7,504 nucleotides of DNA. Source: Candidatus Bipolaricaulota bacterium. GTDB lineage: Bacteria > Bipolaricaulota > Bipolaricaulia > Bipolaricaulales > Bipolaricaulaceae. Where the stretch lies: NCBI GenBank assembly GCA_027027485.1, contig JALVLL010000244.1, positions 1 to 7,504 on the forward strand, in the 5' to 3' direction. The translations under genes and the position numbers were made by a program. The notes beneath the pieces were generated by a model. It saw nothing but the letters and a program-made list of their open reading frames with translations. It made no database searches and was not told the origin of the DNA. Numbering within the stretch: position 1 is the first letter of the stretch; each line of letters starts with the position of its first letter. Of the stretch, positions 1 through 6,441 are shown piece after piece.

Positions 1-72
1 GGGATCCACCTTTTGGCGCTGCTTGGGCTTCTGGTGATCCTGGGCAGCGCGGCCAGCAAATGGAGGGGGTGA
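1..72 (+). CDS. 3' end of a small membrane peptide gene (upstream tandem copy, cut by window edge)
   Basis: Reading from base 1, frame 1 gives 23 codons and a TGA stop at 70-72. They encode a hydrophobic stretch followed by a short Ser-Lys-Trp-Arg-Gly tail. Sequence and frame are identical to the last 23 codons of the complete small gene at 78-215, so this is the end of a second copy of that gene whose start lies outside the window. Only five bases separate this stop from the next ATG, and the G-rich stretch around the stop could supply the ribosome binding site of the next copy. Function is unknown. The fragment could also be an assembly duplication of a single gene. Confidence 0.4.
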   Translation, partial: GIHLLALLGLLVILGSAASKWRG

Positions 73-77
73 GAGGA

Positions 78-215
78 ATGGTGCGCTGGGGCAGGTACGA
101 TGAGCGGATGGTGGCGAGGCTTGCGGGCGCCTTCAAGGGGCGTGGGATCCACCTTTTGGCGCTGCTTGGGCTTCTGGTGATCCTGGGCAGCGCGGCCAGC
201 AAATGGAGGGGGTGA
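78..215 (+). CDS. 45-residue predicted single-span membrane peptide, function unknown
   Basis: An ATG at 78 opens a 45-codon frame ending in TGA at 213-215. The N-terminal half (residues 1-22) is polar and basic, with Arg at 3, 6, 10, 14 and 22, Lys20, and only Asp8 and Glu9 as acidic residues. Residues 24-37 are Ile/Leu/Val/Ala/Gly-rich and long enough for a short membrane span. The tail (41-45) is Ser-Lys-Trp-Arg-Gly. A purine run (GGAGGGGGTGA, 62-72) ends five bases before the ATG and is a credible Shine-Dalgarno that overlaps the stop of the upstream copy, so translation would be coupled. I do not recognise a family. Tandem small hydrophobic peptides are known among type I toxins, but nothing here shows toxicity or an antisense RNA. 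A chance frame is possible. Confidence 0.4.
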   Translation: MVRWGRYDERMVARLAGAFKGRGIHLLALLGLLVILGSAASKWRG

Positions 216-221
216 GAGGAA

Positions 222-930
222 GGCGGAATTTTTATAATATGTTGGTATGGGAAGTCTATGGGTTAATATCTATTTGTTTTGCGTAACTGTTGTTGGCTCT
301 TTTATCGCGGTTACCTCACTTTTACACTTTGATTTAAAACAATTTCTTCAACCGCTTTTGACATTTGTGCCTTTAGCTTTTTTTGCTCAAATATTTGAAA
401 TCGAAATAGTTTATACACGCTGGATTTCGGCTGCGATGACCATTTTTGTAGCAACTATTTTTTTGGATAATCGCGAGCTGGCTGTAAGTACTGTGGTTTT
501 TTCTACAGTTTTTGCTGAACTTGTACTAAATCATGACCTTTTACGTACAGATTTAAAGAAATTTTTTTGGAGAACGGCTTTCAATGTATCCCAACTTGTA
601 ATCACAGTTGAGATAGGTTTTCAAACCTTTAAGGTTTTGGGTGGAACACCTCCGCCTTGGGAAAGTTTTACGGAGTATCTGCCATTGTTAGCAACGTTTA
701 TTATTTGTTGGTTTGTTAATACAAGCTTGGTGGCAGGGATCATAAGTTTAACAGAAAGAACAAGATTCTTTTATCACTTAAAATTCGACTTGCAGCATTT
801 GCCAATAGAATTGCTTTCCTTAAGCACTTTGGCAATTCTCTTGGCCATTGTATACAAGCTTTCCCCTTGGCATGTTCTTCTTATCGCTGTACCTTTGGCA
901 CTTATACACTACTCCTTCATGGGATATACA
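222..930. other. AT-rich segment with sharp left edge, ending inside the HD-GYP gene
   Basis: By hand count G+C is 20/60 at 301-360 and 19/60 at 541-600. It is 27/60 at 841-900, 28/60 at 961-1020 and 35/60 at 1021-1080. DNA left of 222 is visibly G-rich. The segment holds the promoter and the membrane half of the HD-GYP gene. In that half the first 14 Phe codons are all TTT. Hydrophobic content alone does not explain this: the membrane segment of the next gene, sampled at 1681-1740, is 35/60 G+C and mixes TTC with TTT. Foreign origin of this part is the likely reading. The right boundary is gradual and only approximate. Confidence 0.7.
233..238 (+). promoter_or_regulatory. -10 box TATAAT for a probably leaderless HD-GYP mRNA
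   Basis: A perfect TATAAT ends eight bases before the ATG at 247. Transcription would start within one or two bases of that ATG, leaving no room for a ribosome binding site, and none is visible. No good -35 box is found 16-18 bases upstream, where the sequence is G-rich repeat DNA. This pattern of a lone -10 just ahead of the start codon is typical of leaderless genes, as in Deinococcus-Thermus and actinobacteria. Confidence 0.55.
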
Positions 931-1548
931 CGCTTGCGCCGCAGTGCTACTGAGGCCTTTGAGAAGATAATGAAGGCACTCAAATGGCGGGATGAATATA
1001 CTGCTACGCACTCCGAAAGGGTCGCGGAGCTTTCGGTTAAGATCGCCCGCAAACTGGGCCTCTCCCAGGATGAGATCGAACGGATAAAAGCGGCGGCGAG
1101 GATACACGACATCGGTAAGATCGCCATCCCCGATAGGATCCTTTTGAAACCCGAGGGTCTCAGCCCCGAGGAATGGGAATTGATGAAACAACACCCCCTT
1201 ATCGGTGCAGATATCATAAAGGATCTCGAGGTTTATAAGGATTGCGTAGATATCGTAAAGTATGAGCATGAGAGATGGGACGGAAGCGGTTACCCGGAAG
1301 GGTTGAAGGGCGAGGAGATCCCATTGGGCGCGAGGATCGTCGCGGTGGCGGATGTATACGACGCCTTGCGGAGTGATCGACCCTATCGGCCCAAATTATC
1401 GGTGGAGGAAGCGGTGCGGGAACTTCGCAGGATGCGAGGGAAGAAGTTGGATCCCAAAGTGGTGGATGCCTTGATCGAAGTCCTGAAAGAGGAGGGTGAA
1501 CTCGCCGAGGTTCCCGAAAGGGAAACCGCCGGACTCAAGGAGTTGTAA
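247..1548 (+). CDS. Membrane-anchored HD-GYP domain protein, probable cyclic-di-GMP phosphodiesterase
   Basis: A 433-residue inner-membrane protein. Residues 5-226 contain about seven to eight hydrophobic helices (roughly 8-26, 31-52, 58-73, 78-96, 110-130, 144-167 and two within 188-226). This resembles the MASE-like input domains found before HD-GYP and GGDEF modules, though I cannot name the exact family. Residues 240-415 are an HD-GYP domain: His255, the HD pair His287-Asp288 within HDIGK, His316-Pro317, the DGxGYP motif (Asp345 to Pro350) and Asp369. HD-GYP proteins hydrolyse cyclic di-GMP to pGpG or GMP in the cytoplasm. The usual HHE triad before DGxGYP reads Glu340-His341-Glu342, so one metal-ligand His is replaced. 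The start has no Shine-Dalgarno but sits eight bases after TATAAT. The membrane half is AT-rich and the catalytic half GC-rich. The diguanylate cyclase gene follows after eight bases, so the two are probably co-transcribed and act in opposition. Confidence 0.9.
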   Translation: MGSLWVNIYLFCVTVVGSFIAVTSLLHFDLKQFLQPLLTFVPLAFFAQIFEIEIVYTRWISAAMTIFVATIFLDNRELAVSTVVFSTVFAELVLNHDLLRTDLKKFFWRTAFNVSQLVITVEIGFQTFKVLGGTPPPWESFTEYLPLLATFIICWFVNTSLVAGIISLTERTRFFYHLKFDLQHLPIELLSLSTLAILLAIVYKLSPWHVLLIAVPLALIHYSFMGYTRLRRSATEAFEKIMKALKWRDEYTATHSERVAELSVKIARKLGLSQDEIERIKAAARIHDIGKIAIPDRILLKPEGLSPEEWELMKQHPLIGADIIKDLEVYKDCVDIVKYEHERWDGSGYPEGLKGEEIPLGARIVAVADVYDALRSDRPYRPKLSVEEAVRELRRMRGKKLDPKVVDALIEVLKEEGELAEVPERETAGLKEL

Positions 1549-1556
1549 TACCTAAT

Positions 1557-4325
1557 ATGCTATTAATTTGGTTCATCTTGGCAGGGGTCGTCATGGGATA
1601 TTTGCGCCGGGGAAGCCTATCGCGGCTCTCCGAGCTCAAATTGCGGGGGACATGGCTTATCCCCATCTCCCTGGCCATACAGTTGCTCGTATTTCCCCTG
1701 GGGGATGCCAAACCCCTGATCGATGTCGGCACGCCCTACTGGCACGTGATCTCATATCTTCCCCTCCTCGCTTTCGTTTGGCTAAATCGTCGCTATGGGG
1801 AAATCCTCCTCATCGGTGCGGGGATTGCCCTCAACCTCATCGTTATTCTCGCTAACGGCGGTTATATGCCGGTATCGCCCTTCGCCCTGGAGAAGGTCGG
1901 CAAGTTTGAAGTGCTGGATTACTTACGGGAACACGGATTTCTTGGAAATGTGACCCTGATGGGTGAGGACACGAGGTTGGATTTCCTCGGCGATATCCTT
2001 TTTACGCCGCGTTCGTTGCCCTTCGCTTCGGCATTTTCCATCGGGGACCTTCTCCTTGGGCTCGGCGTTTTCACCTTGATCGTTCGGGGGATGTCCCCTT
2101 CCGCCTCCCGCAATACCCAAAGCCTGAAAGGCCACAGGTTCTTCATAAAGCTCCTCGAGGACCTCTCGAAAGCCGAGAGCATCCGGGAGATCGCCGAGAC
2201 CGCGATCAGATACGCCATAGACATAATACCCGGGGCATACTCCGGCTCTTTCCTCCTCTGGGATGACAAAGAGCGCGTCTTCCGCTACGTCGCCGCAGTG
2301 GGCTGGGACTTTTCCGCGCTGAAAGATGTCAAGTTCAAGCGGCGGGAACTCCTGCAGGAGCTGATCGGCAGGGGATCGGATGTGGTGGTCATCGAAGACC
2401 CACGGAGGCTTCACCTCAAACACTCCCCCGAGGTGTTGCACAGGCTCCCTGAAGATATGTTCCCGCCCGTGTTCGTTTCCGTACCGATCCGTTACCGCGG
2501 AGAGGTTTTAGGGTATTTCAACATCGACGGCAAACATCCCAAGGCCTTTCGACGGGAGGACATCGAGGTCCTGCGCGATTTCCAACGGGAGATCGAGCTC
2601 GCCCTCTCCCTTTTCCTCGGCCAAAAGGAGCTCGAGGAGAGCGAGGCTCGTTTCAGGACCCTCTTCGAAAAGGCCCCGGATGCCGTTTACATCACCGATC
2701 TAGAGGGAAACATCCTCGATTGCAACGATGCGGCCTGCCTGCAGAGCGGCTTCAGCCGAGAGGAGCTCCTGCGCATGAACATCGTTCGGGATCTCGCGGT
2801 GGACCCGCCCCCCTCTGAGGCCCTCAACGAGAGGCTGAGGCGGGGAGAGAACGTCCTCTTCGAGGAACGGAAGCGACGCAAGGACGGGAGCATTTATTAC
2901 ACCGAGGTCGCGCTCGCCTACATACCCTATCGGGGGCGCGAGGTGGTTATCTCTGTGAACCGAGATATCACCGTGAGGAAAAGCTACGAGGACAAGGCAC
3001 GCGAGCTCCTCAAGGCGTCCAAGGCCCTTTTCCTGGGGCGGTCGGGAGAGGAGGTCTGCAGCAAGGCCGTGGACTTCTGCCGTTCCACCCTGGAAGCGGA
3101 TAGATGCGCGCTGTACCTCTTCAGGGACGATAAGCTCATCCTCGTGGGGAGCTTCCCGCGGGATTTCCCGAAAGAATTTCCATCCGAGGACGAGCTCCGG
3201 GAGGAGTTCGCGGGCGAAGGATACCTGGTGGTCCCCCTTGCGTTGGGAGAGGAGGCCTTCGGGTTCCTGGTACTGTGGCGGGAGAGGCCTTTTGACGCAC
3301 CGGGGCACATGTTGGTGGAGCTCTTCGCCTTCCAGGTCTTGAACGCCCTCAGGGTGACCGGCCATGCGGCGAGGATCCGGGCCTTTGCGGAGCGCCTGGA
3401 GAAGCTCCACCGCGCTGGAGCGCGTTTCAACCGTTGTGAAAATGAAAAAGAGTTATGCCAGTTGGCTGTGGAGATCCTCAAGGATCTTTTGGGGTTCGAT
3501 TACTGTTTGGTGGACCTCCGGGAGGGCGATTACCTTGTTCCGGTGGCGTTTTCGCAAGGGCTCCCCAAAGGGAAACCCCGCAAGTTCCGGCTGGACGAAG
3601 GGGTGGCGGGCCTCACGTATCGGGAGCAACGGACTATCTGGGGCGATCCCCGGGAGCTCGAGATAGCCAGGCCCGTGGATCCCGAGATCCGTTCCTTCAT
3701 CAGCGTCCCCGTGGGGGAATACGGGATCATCCAGGTGGTGTCCACCGTAGAGGGGGCTTTCTCGGAGGAGGACGTAAAGGTAGTGGAGATAGTGGCGCAG
3801 CAGCTCCGCGAGGCCCTGAGGCGCGTACGTTTGGAGCGGGAGATCCGCGAGCAGGCCCTGCGGGACCCCCTCACCGGCCTTTACAACCGACGTTACCTCG
3901 ATGTCTTCGTGAAGAAGCATCTCGAAAGGGGCGGCGGGCGTCTCGGGCTGATCATCCTGGATATGAACAACTTCAAGGAGGTGAACGATAAATACGGCCA
4001 CACCGTCGGCGACAGGGTCCTGACCGAGGTGGCCGGCTTCTTGAGGGAAAACGTTGGCCCAGGGAACGTGGTTATACGCTGGGGCGGGGATGAGTTCCTG
4101 ATCCTCGTGCCGGGAGCGACCCGGGAAGAGGCTTTGGAGCTTGTGCACAGGCTCGAGGAGCTGATCGCGGATTGGGGGAGCCCCGCGTGCCCGAATTTTA
4201 AATGCGGTTTCGCTGCCGGGGTTTCCTCCTGGGACCCCGAAAGCGGCCTGAGCCTCGATGAAGCCCTAAGGGAAGCGGACAGCGAGCTCTGTGCGTCCAA
4301 GGGCTCCTTTAGATCGGGGACGTGA
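1557..4325 (+). CDS. DUF5317-like membrane domain fused to GAF-PAS-GAF-GAF-GGDEF, probable diguanylate cyclase
   Basis: A 922-residue protein. Residues 1-178 hold about five membrane helices and the features of DUF5317: a Gly-Tyr-Met-Pro-Val-Ser-Pro motif near 102-108 and a FSIGD motif at 160-164. A GAF-like domain follows (about 190-353), then PAS (about 360-475), a weaker GAF-like domain (about 480-600), a GAF (about 615-755) and a short helix into GGDEF (about 765-915). The active site is intact: metal-binding Asp802, Asn810 and Asp819 as in cyclic-di-GMP-specific enzymes, and GGDEF at 843-847. The product-inhibition site RxxD is absent (Gly834, Asn837), so feedback control through it is unlikely. 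It would convert two GTP to cyclic di-GMP under the control of several ligand or redox inputs. ATG 1557 starts the DUF5317 domain at its usual point; AAGGAG (1537-1542) is 14 bases away, and a TGTAAT at 1544-1549 could act as its own -10. Confidence 0.9.
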   Translation: MLLIWFILAGVVMGYLRRGSLSRLSELKLRGTWLIPISLAIQLLVFPLGDAKPLIDVGTPYWHVISYLPLLAFVWLNRRYGEILLIGAGIALNLIVILANGGYMPVSPFALEKVGKFEVLDYLREHGFLGNVTLMGEDTRLDFLGDILFTPRSLPFASAFSIGDLLLGLGVFTLIVRGMSPSASRNTQSLKGHRFFIKLLEDLSKAESIREIAETAIRYAIDIIPGAYSGSFLLWDDKERVFRYVAAVGWDFSALKDVKFKRRELLQELIGRGSDVVVIEDPRRLHLKHSPEVLHRLPEDMFPPVFVSVPIRYRGEVLGYFNIDGKHPKAFRREDIEVLRDFQREIELALSLFLGQKELEESEARFRTLFEKAPDAVYITDLEGNILDCNDAACLQSGFSREELLRMNIVRDLAVDPPPSEALNERLRRGENVLFEERKRRKDGSIYYTEVALAYIPYRGREVVISVNRDITVRKSYEDKARELLKASKALFLGRSGEEVCSKAVDFCRSTLEADRCALYLFRDDKLILVGSFPRDFPKEFPSEDELREEFAGEGYLVVPLALGEEAFGFLVLWRERPFDAPGHMLVELFAFQVLNALRVTGHAARIRAFAERLEKLHRAGARFNRCENEKELCQLAVEILKDLLGFDYCLVDLREGDYLVPVAFSQGLPKGKPRKFRLDEGVAGLTYREQRTIWGDPRELEIARPVDPEIRSFISVPVGEYGIIQVVSTVEGAFSEEDVKVVEIVAQQLREALRRVRLEREIREQALRDPLTGLYNRRYLDVFVKKHLERGGGRLGLIILDMNNFKEVNDKYGHTVGDRVLTEVAGFLRENVGPGNVVIRWGGDEFLILVPGATREEALELVHRLEELIADWGSPACPNFKCGFAAGVSSWDPESGLSLDEALREADSELCASKGSFRSGT

Positions 4326-4336
4326 AGGCCCGCCTT

Positions 4337-4360
4337 GAGGTGATCCCATGACGGAAGGAG
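4337..4360 (+). promoter_or_regulatory. Two competing Shine-Dalgarno sites that decide the phosphoesterase start
   Basis: GAGGTGAT (4337-4344) matches the anti-Shine-Dalgarno well; its GAGG core ends seven bases before ATG 4348. GGAAGGAG (4353-4360) lies eleven bases before an in-frame ATG at 4372. Both starts are possible. The first has the better spacing, while the second gives the N-terminus usual for the protein family. Confidence 0.55.
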
Positions 4361-4854
4361 AATTCGGGGCCATGATCGTAGGGGTAATCTCCGACACCCA
4401 CGATCACCTGGACAAGCTCCGGGCGGCGTTGGGGGTTTTTAAGGAAAGGGGCATCGAGTTGGTCCTCCATGCCGGTGACTTCGTGTCCCCCTTCACGGCG
4501 ATACCGTTCCGGGAGGCCGGACTCCGCGTGATCGGGGTCTTCGGGAACAACGACGGGGACAAGCTTTTCCTGAGGGAACGTTTTTCCGGTTTGGGGGAGC
4601 TCCACTTCGGCCCCCACGAGTTCGAACTCGGCGGGAGAAGGATCGTGGTCATGCACGAGCCGCGGGCCCTGGAGGCCCTCATTTCCTCGGGGAAGTACGA
4701 TCTGATCGTCTACGGCCATACCCATGATGTGGACGTCCGTCCCGGGAAGCCCCTGGTGGTGAACCCCGGGGAATGCGGGGGGTGGCTGCGGGGCCGGGCC
4801 ACCTGCGTGGTGGTGGACCTCGAGGCCCTGGAGGCCGAGATAATCGAGCTCTAA
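4348..4854 (+). CDS. YfcE/MJ0936-type metallophosphoesterase (phosphodiesterase)
   Basis: 168 residues, close to the 166 or so of archaeal MJ0936. All metal ligands of the calcineurin-like fold are visible: Asp16 and His18 in the SDTHDH motif, Asp44 in GD, Asn67 in GNND, His103, and His124 and His126 in GHTH. NPGEC at 139-143 is another family signature. These cytoplasmic enzymes use two metals, often Mn or Ni, to cleave phosphodiesters such as bis-p-nitrophenyl phosphate and in some cases 2',3'-cyclic AMP; the natural substrate is usually unknown. His103 is followed by Glu where many relatives have Gly. If translation starts at ATG 4372 the protein is 160 residues and begins like its relatives. 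It lies 22 bases after the diguanylate cyclase gene in the same direction, so it is probably in the same operon. A role in removing pGpG or another nucleotide product is only an inference. Confidence 0.9.
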   Translation: MTEGEFGAMIVGVISDTHDHLDKLRAALGVFKERGIELVLHAGDFVSPFTAIPFREAGLRVIGVFGNNDGDKLFLRERFSGLGELHFGPHEFELGGRRIVVMHEPRALEALISSGKYDLIVYGHTHDVDVRPGKPLVVNPGECGGWLRGRATCVVVDLEALEAEIIEL

Positions 4855-4947
4855 GCTGAAAAAGCCCTCGGCCGCATCACAACCGTAAAAGCCGACGGCC
4901 CCCAAGGAGCCATAAGGGCGCCACATTCACATCACAAGCTAAGGGCC

Positions 4948-5370
4948 CTACTTTTCCCCTTCCAGTGGATAGCTTCCCTCCACAAAGGTGAGCCTCAGAG
5001 AGAGGTCGCCGAGCTTCAGGCTGAGGGAGATGAAGCCCCCCACGAACTCCGCCTCCCCCAGGGAAAAGCCCGAGAACCAATCGGTGCTCGCGGGGGTAGG
5101 AGTAGCCTCCAGCTCGAAAAGGGCCCCGGCCGCGAAGCCCAGGGCTCCGAGGGAAGTCTTCAGGGAGATATCCGCCCACTTGAGCTCCATCCCCTCCATG
5201 GTGAGGACCGTGTTCACCGCCATGTTCTCGAGCTCGAGGCCGAGGGAAAGGGAGGAGGTGAAGGACATATCCGAGAGGGAAAGCCTGGTATACCAGGAAC
5301 CGCCGAGGTCCGCGCCATAGACGCTAGCGTAAACCAAAAAGGCCGAAATCAAGGCCAAAGCGCGCCCCAT
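4948..5370 (-). CDS. Small exported beta-strand-rich protein, possible outer-membrane or surface protein
   Basis: A 140-residue protein with ATG at 5370-5368 and TAG at 4950-4948. Residues 1-20 form a typical signal peptide: Arg3, a hydrophobic core, then Ala-Ser-Val-Tyr-Gly-Ala before Asp21. The mature part has repeated alternation of polar and hydrophobic residues in short strands (for example 25-36, 38-48, 52-64, 66-74, 113-118 and 122-130), rich in Ser, Leu and Gly, as in beta-barrel or beta-sandwich envelope proteins. No cysteine follows the signal, so it is not a lipoprotein. I do not recognise a named family; the style is like uncharacterised beta-rich proteins of Bipolaricaulota. The start is fixed by AAAGGAGG (5376-5383) five bases upstream, the promoter at 5395-5423 and the signal peptide. 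The frame stays open further upstream, but that extension runs through the promoter and has no signal. Its stop lies 93 bases from the convergent phosphoesterase stop. Confidence 0.75.
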   Translation of the reverse strand: MGRALALISAFLVYASVYGADLGGSWYTRLSLSDMSFTSSLSLGLELENMAVNTVLTMEGMELKWADISLKTSLGALGFAAGALFELEATPTPASTDWFSGFSLGEAEFVGGFISLSLKLGDLSLRLTFVEGSYPLEGEK

Positions 5371-5375
5371 CTTCG

Positions 5376-5383
5376 CCTCCTTT
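5376..5383 (-). promoter_or_regulatory. Strong Shine-Dalgarno AAAGGAGG of the small exported protein
   Basis: On the minus strand AAAGGAGG lies five bases before ATG 5370. It is the best ribosome binding site in the window and rules out the longer upstream reading of this frame. Confidence 0.8.
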
Positions 5384-5394
5384 ACCCGGTTCAG

Positions 5395-5423
5395 AATATA
5401 CGGCCGCGGGAGGCCCTTGTGAA
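5395..5423 (-). promoter_or_regulatory. Sigma70-type promoter of the small exported protein
   Basis: On the minus strand TTCACA (5423-5418) and TATATT (5400-5395) each match the consensus at five of six bases and are separated by exactly 17 bases. Transcription would start near 5388, giving an 18-base leader that holds the Shine-Dalgarno. The promoter fits in the 56-base gap after the stop of the GH113-type gene, so the small gene can be expressed on its own although it follows the hydrolase gene in the same direction. Confidence 0.7.
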
Positions 5424-5426
5424 GCC

Positions 5427-6431
5427 CTATCCCCCGAAATACTCCCTTAGCACCCCCTCGGCGGGCTTGCCCTGCGGGGTATAACCGGTGTCCCCGGGCC
5501 CACCGGCATCGGGGTCCACCTCCCAATGCCAGAAGAAGGCACCGGCGAACCACGATTCCTTTCCCCACACCGCTTCGAAGAAGGCCCGGTATCCCAGTGC
5601 CTGCTCCTGGGGATCGGGCTTCCCGGGGTTATCCCACCTCCAGGGTTCCCGCAACGCACCGTCCACGCTCCGGTAGCCTATCTCGGTGAAGAGGATCGGA
5701 TTGCCGACCCTCTTGGCGAGGCACCCGAGTCCCCTCAAGGGCCCGTTCCAAGCCCGCACGAGCTCATCCAAGGATGGGGAGAAGGACCCCGTGAGGGGGT
5801 AATAGGCGTCGATCCCGACGTAATCGAGATCTTTCCAGAAGGGAACCTTCCACATCTCCCCGTCCCAGTTTGCGGCGTAGGTGAGGGGGCCGGGATAGGT
5901 CCTCCGGATTTCGCGGATGACGGATCCCCACTCCCGGACCCTTCCCATCGTCCCCCCGAGCTCCACCCCGACACAGAAGAGGTCCACCCCCTCCGCGGCG
6001 GCCAAGGCCGCGTACCTCAGGATGAACTTCCGATACGAATCGAACCATGCCCGCCACTTCTCCTCTTCCCGGCCGAAGTCGATGAGGCCCCTCCAAGTCC
6101 CGTCCAAGACGTCGAGGTGCGGCTTCAGCATGACCCTGAAGCCGAGTCCTTTGGCCCATCGGATGATGGTCCGGAGGTCGTCCATGGTGGGGGTGCGGCT
6201 TTCCTCCAGGCAGAGGATCTCGGTTGAGTCCCTTTCCCGCTGGTAACAGGTGACCACCACCGCCACCCAATCGGCGCCGGTCCGCCGCAGCCCCAAGAGC
6301 GATTCCCTGGCCTCGGGCCGCGCGTAGAGCCCGTGCCACCATGCCGCGACGTTCATGCCCTCCATAAGCCCCGCGGCCGCGCCGGGGACCCACAACGCCA
6401 ACATAACCGCCACTATCGCAAATGTCCGCAT
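5427..6431 (-). CDS. Secreted GH113-type glycoside hydrolase (beta-mannanase/mannosidase-like)
   Basis: A 334-residue protein from ATG 6431. Residues 1-20 are a signal peptide (MRTF, hydrophobic core, Pro-Gly-Ala-Ala-Ala) without a lipobox. The rest is a (beta/alpha)8 barrel with features of family GH113: a GMN strand near 25-27, a KPH motif at 103-105, the likely acid/base Glu157 in VGVELGGT, Asn188-Trp189, DYVGIDAYYP at 203-212 and the likely nucleophile Glu250 in FTEIGYR. Known members such as the Alicyclobacillus enzyme are retaining beta-1,4-mannanases, but substrate cannot be read from sequence, and distant relatives include barrel domains of other roles. Another in-frame ATG at 6443 would add four residues (Met-Ala-Cys-Ala) and spoil the signal peptide; it also overlaps the putative -10 box. 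The frame continues open upstream antisense to the permease gene, but that part is proline- and charge-rich shadow sequence. The small exported protein gene follows 56 bases downstream. Confidence 0.85.
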   Translation of the reverse strand: MRTFAIVAVMLALWVPGAAAGLMEGMNVAAWWHGLYARPEARESLLGLRRTGADWVAVVVTCYQRERDSTEILCLEESRTPTMDDLRTIIRWAKGLGFRVMLKPHLDVLDGTWRGLIDFGREEEKWRAWFDSYRKFILRYAALAAAEGVDLFCVGVELGGTMGRVREWGSVIREIRRTYPGPLTYAANWDGEMWKVPFWKDLDYVGIDAYYPLTGSFSPSLDELVRAWNGPLRGLGCLAKRVGNPILFTEIGYRSVDGALREPWRWDNPGKPDPQEQALGYRAFFEAVWGKESWFAGAFFWHWEVDPDAGGPGDTGYTPQGKPAEGVLREYFGG

Positions 6432-6441
6432 GGCGCAGGCC

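Larger units (their letters stand above)
1..221 (+). repeat. Direct tandem repeat, 143-base period, 78 bases identical
   Basis: Bases 1-78 recur without a mismatch at 144-221, so the unit is 143 bases and the second unit is partial. The left boundary cannot be seen because the repeat touches the window edge. Identity stops at 222, just where the second copy would need the next ATG (ATG at 78-80, AGG at 221-223). The period equals one 138-base micro-gene plus the 5-base gap, so the duplication copies a whole gene cassette. Perfect identity means either a very recent duplication or an assembly artefact at a contig edge. Confidence 0.9.

Noticed and set aside
2..7. BamHI-like GGATCC at the left edge as a cloning junction
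   Set aside because: The same hexamer recurs inside the repeat at 145-150 as part of the coding sequence, so it is explained by the duplication.
1..221. CRISPR array or integron-like repeat
   Set aside because: The repeat is a 143-base tandem unit containing a coding frame, with no short palindromic repeats, unique spacers or cas genes.
2700..4148. Long minus-strand open frames (about 230 codons each) opposite the diguanylate cyclase gene
   Set aside because: They are shadows of GC-rich coding DNA: composition is biased, no motif is seen, and the plus-strand protein has unbroken domains throughout.
4855..4947. Bidirectional terminator between the convergent genes
   Set aside because: Short inverted matches exist (GGCCG with CGGCC; GGCGCCC with an imperfect partner) but stems are short or mismatched and loops long. 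A T-run follows the first only on the minus strand. Not convincing.
5371..5568. Upstream extension of the small exported protein frame (66 extra codons)
   Set aside because: It crosses the promoter, the ribosome binding site and the hydrolase stop, and would bury the signal peptide.
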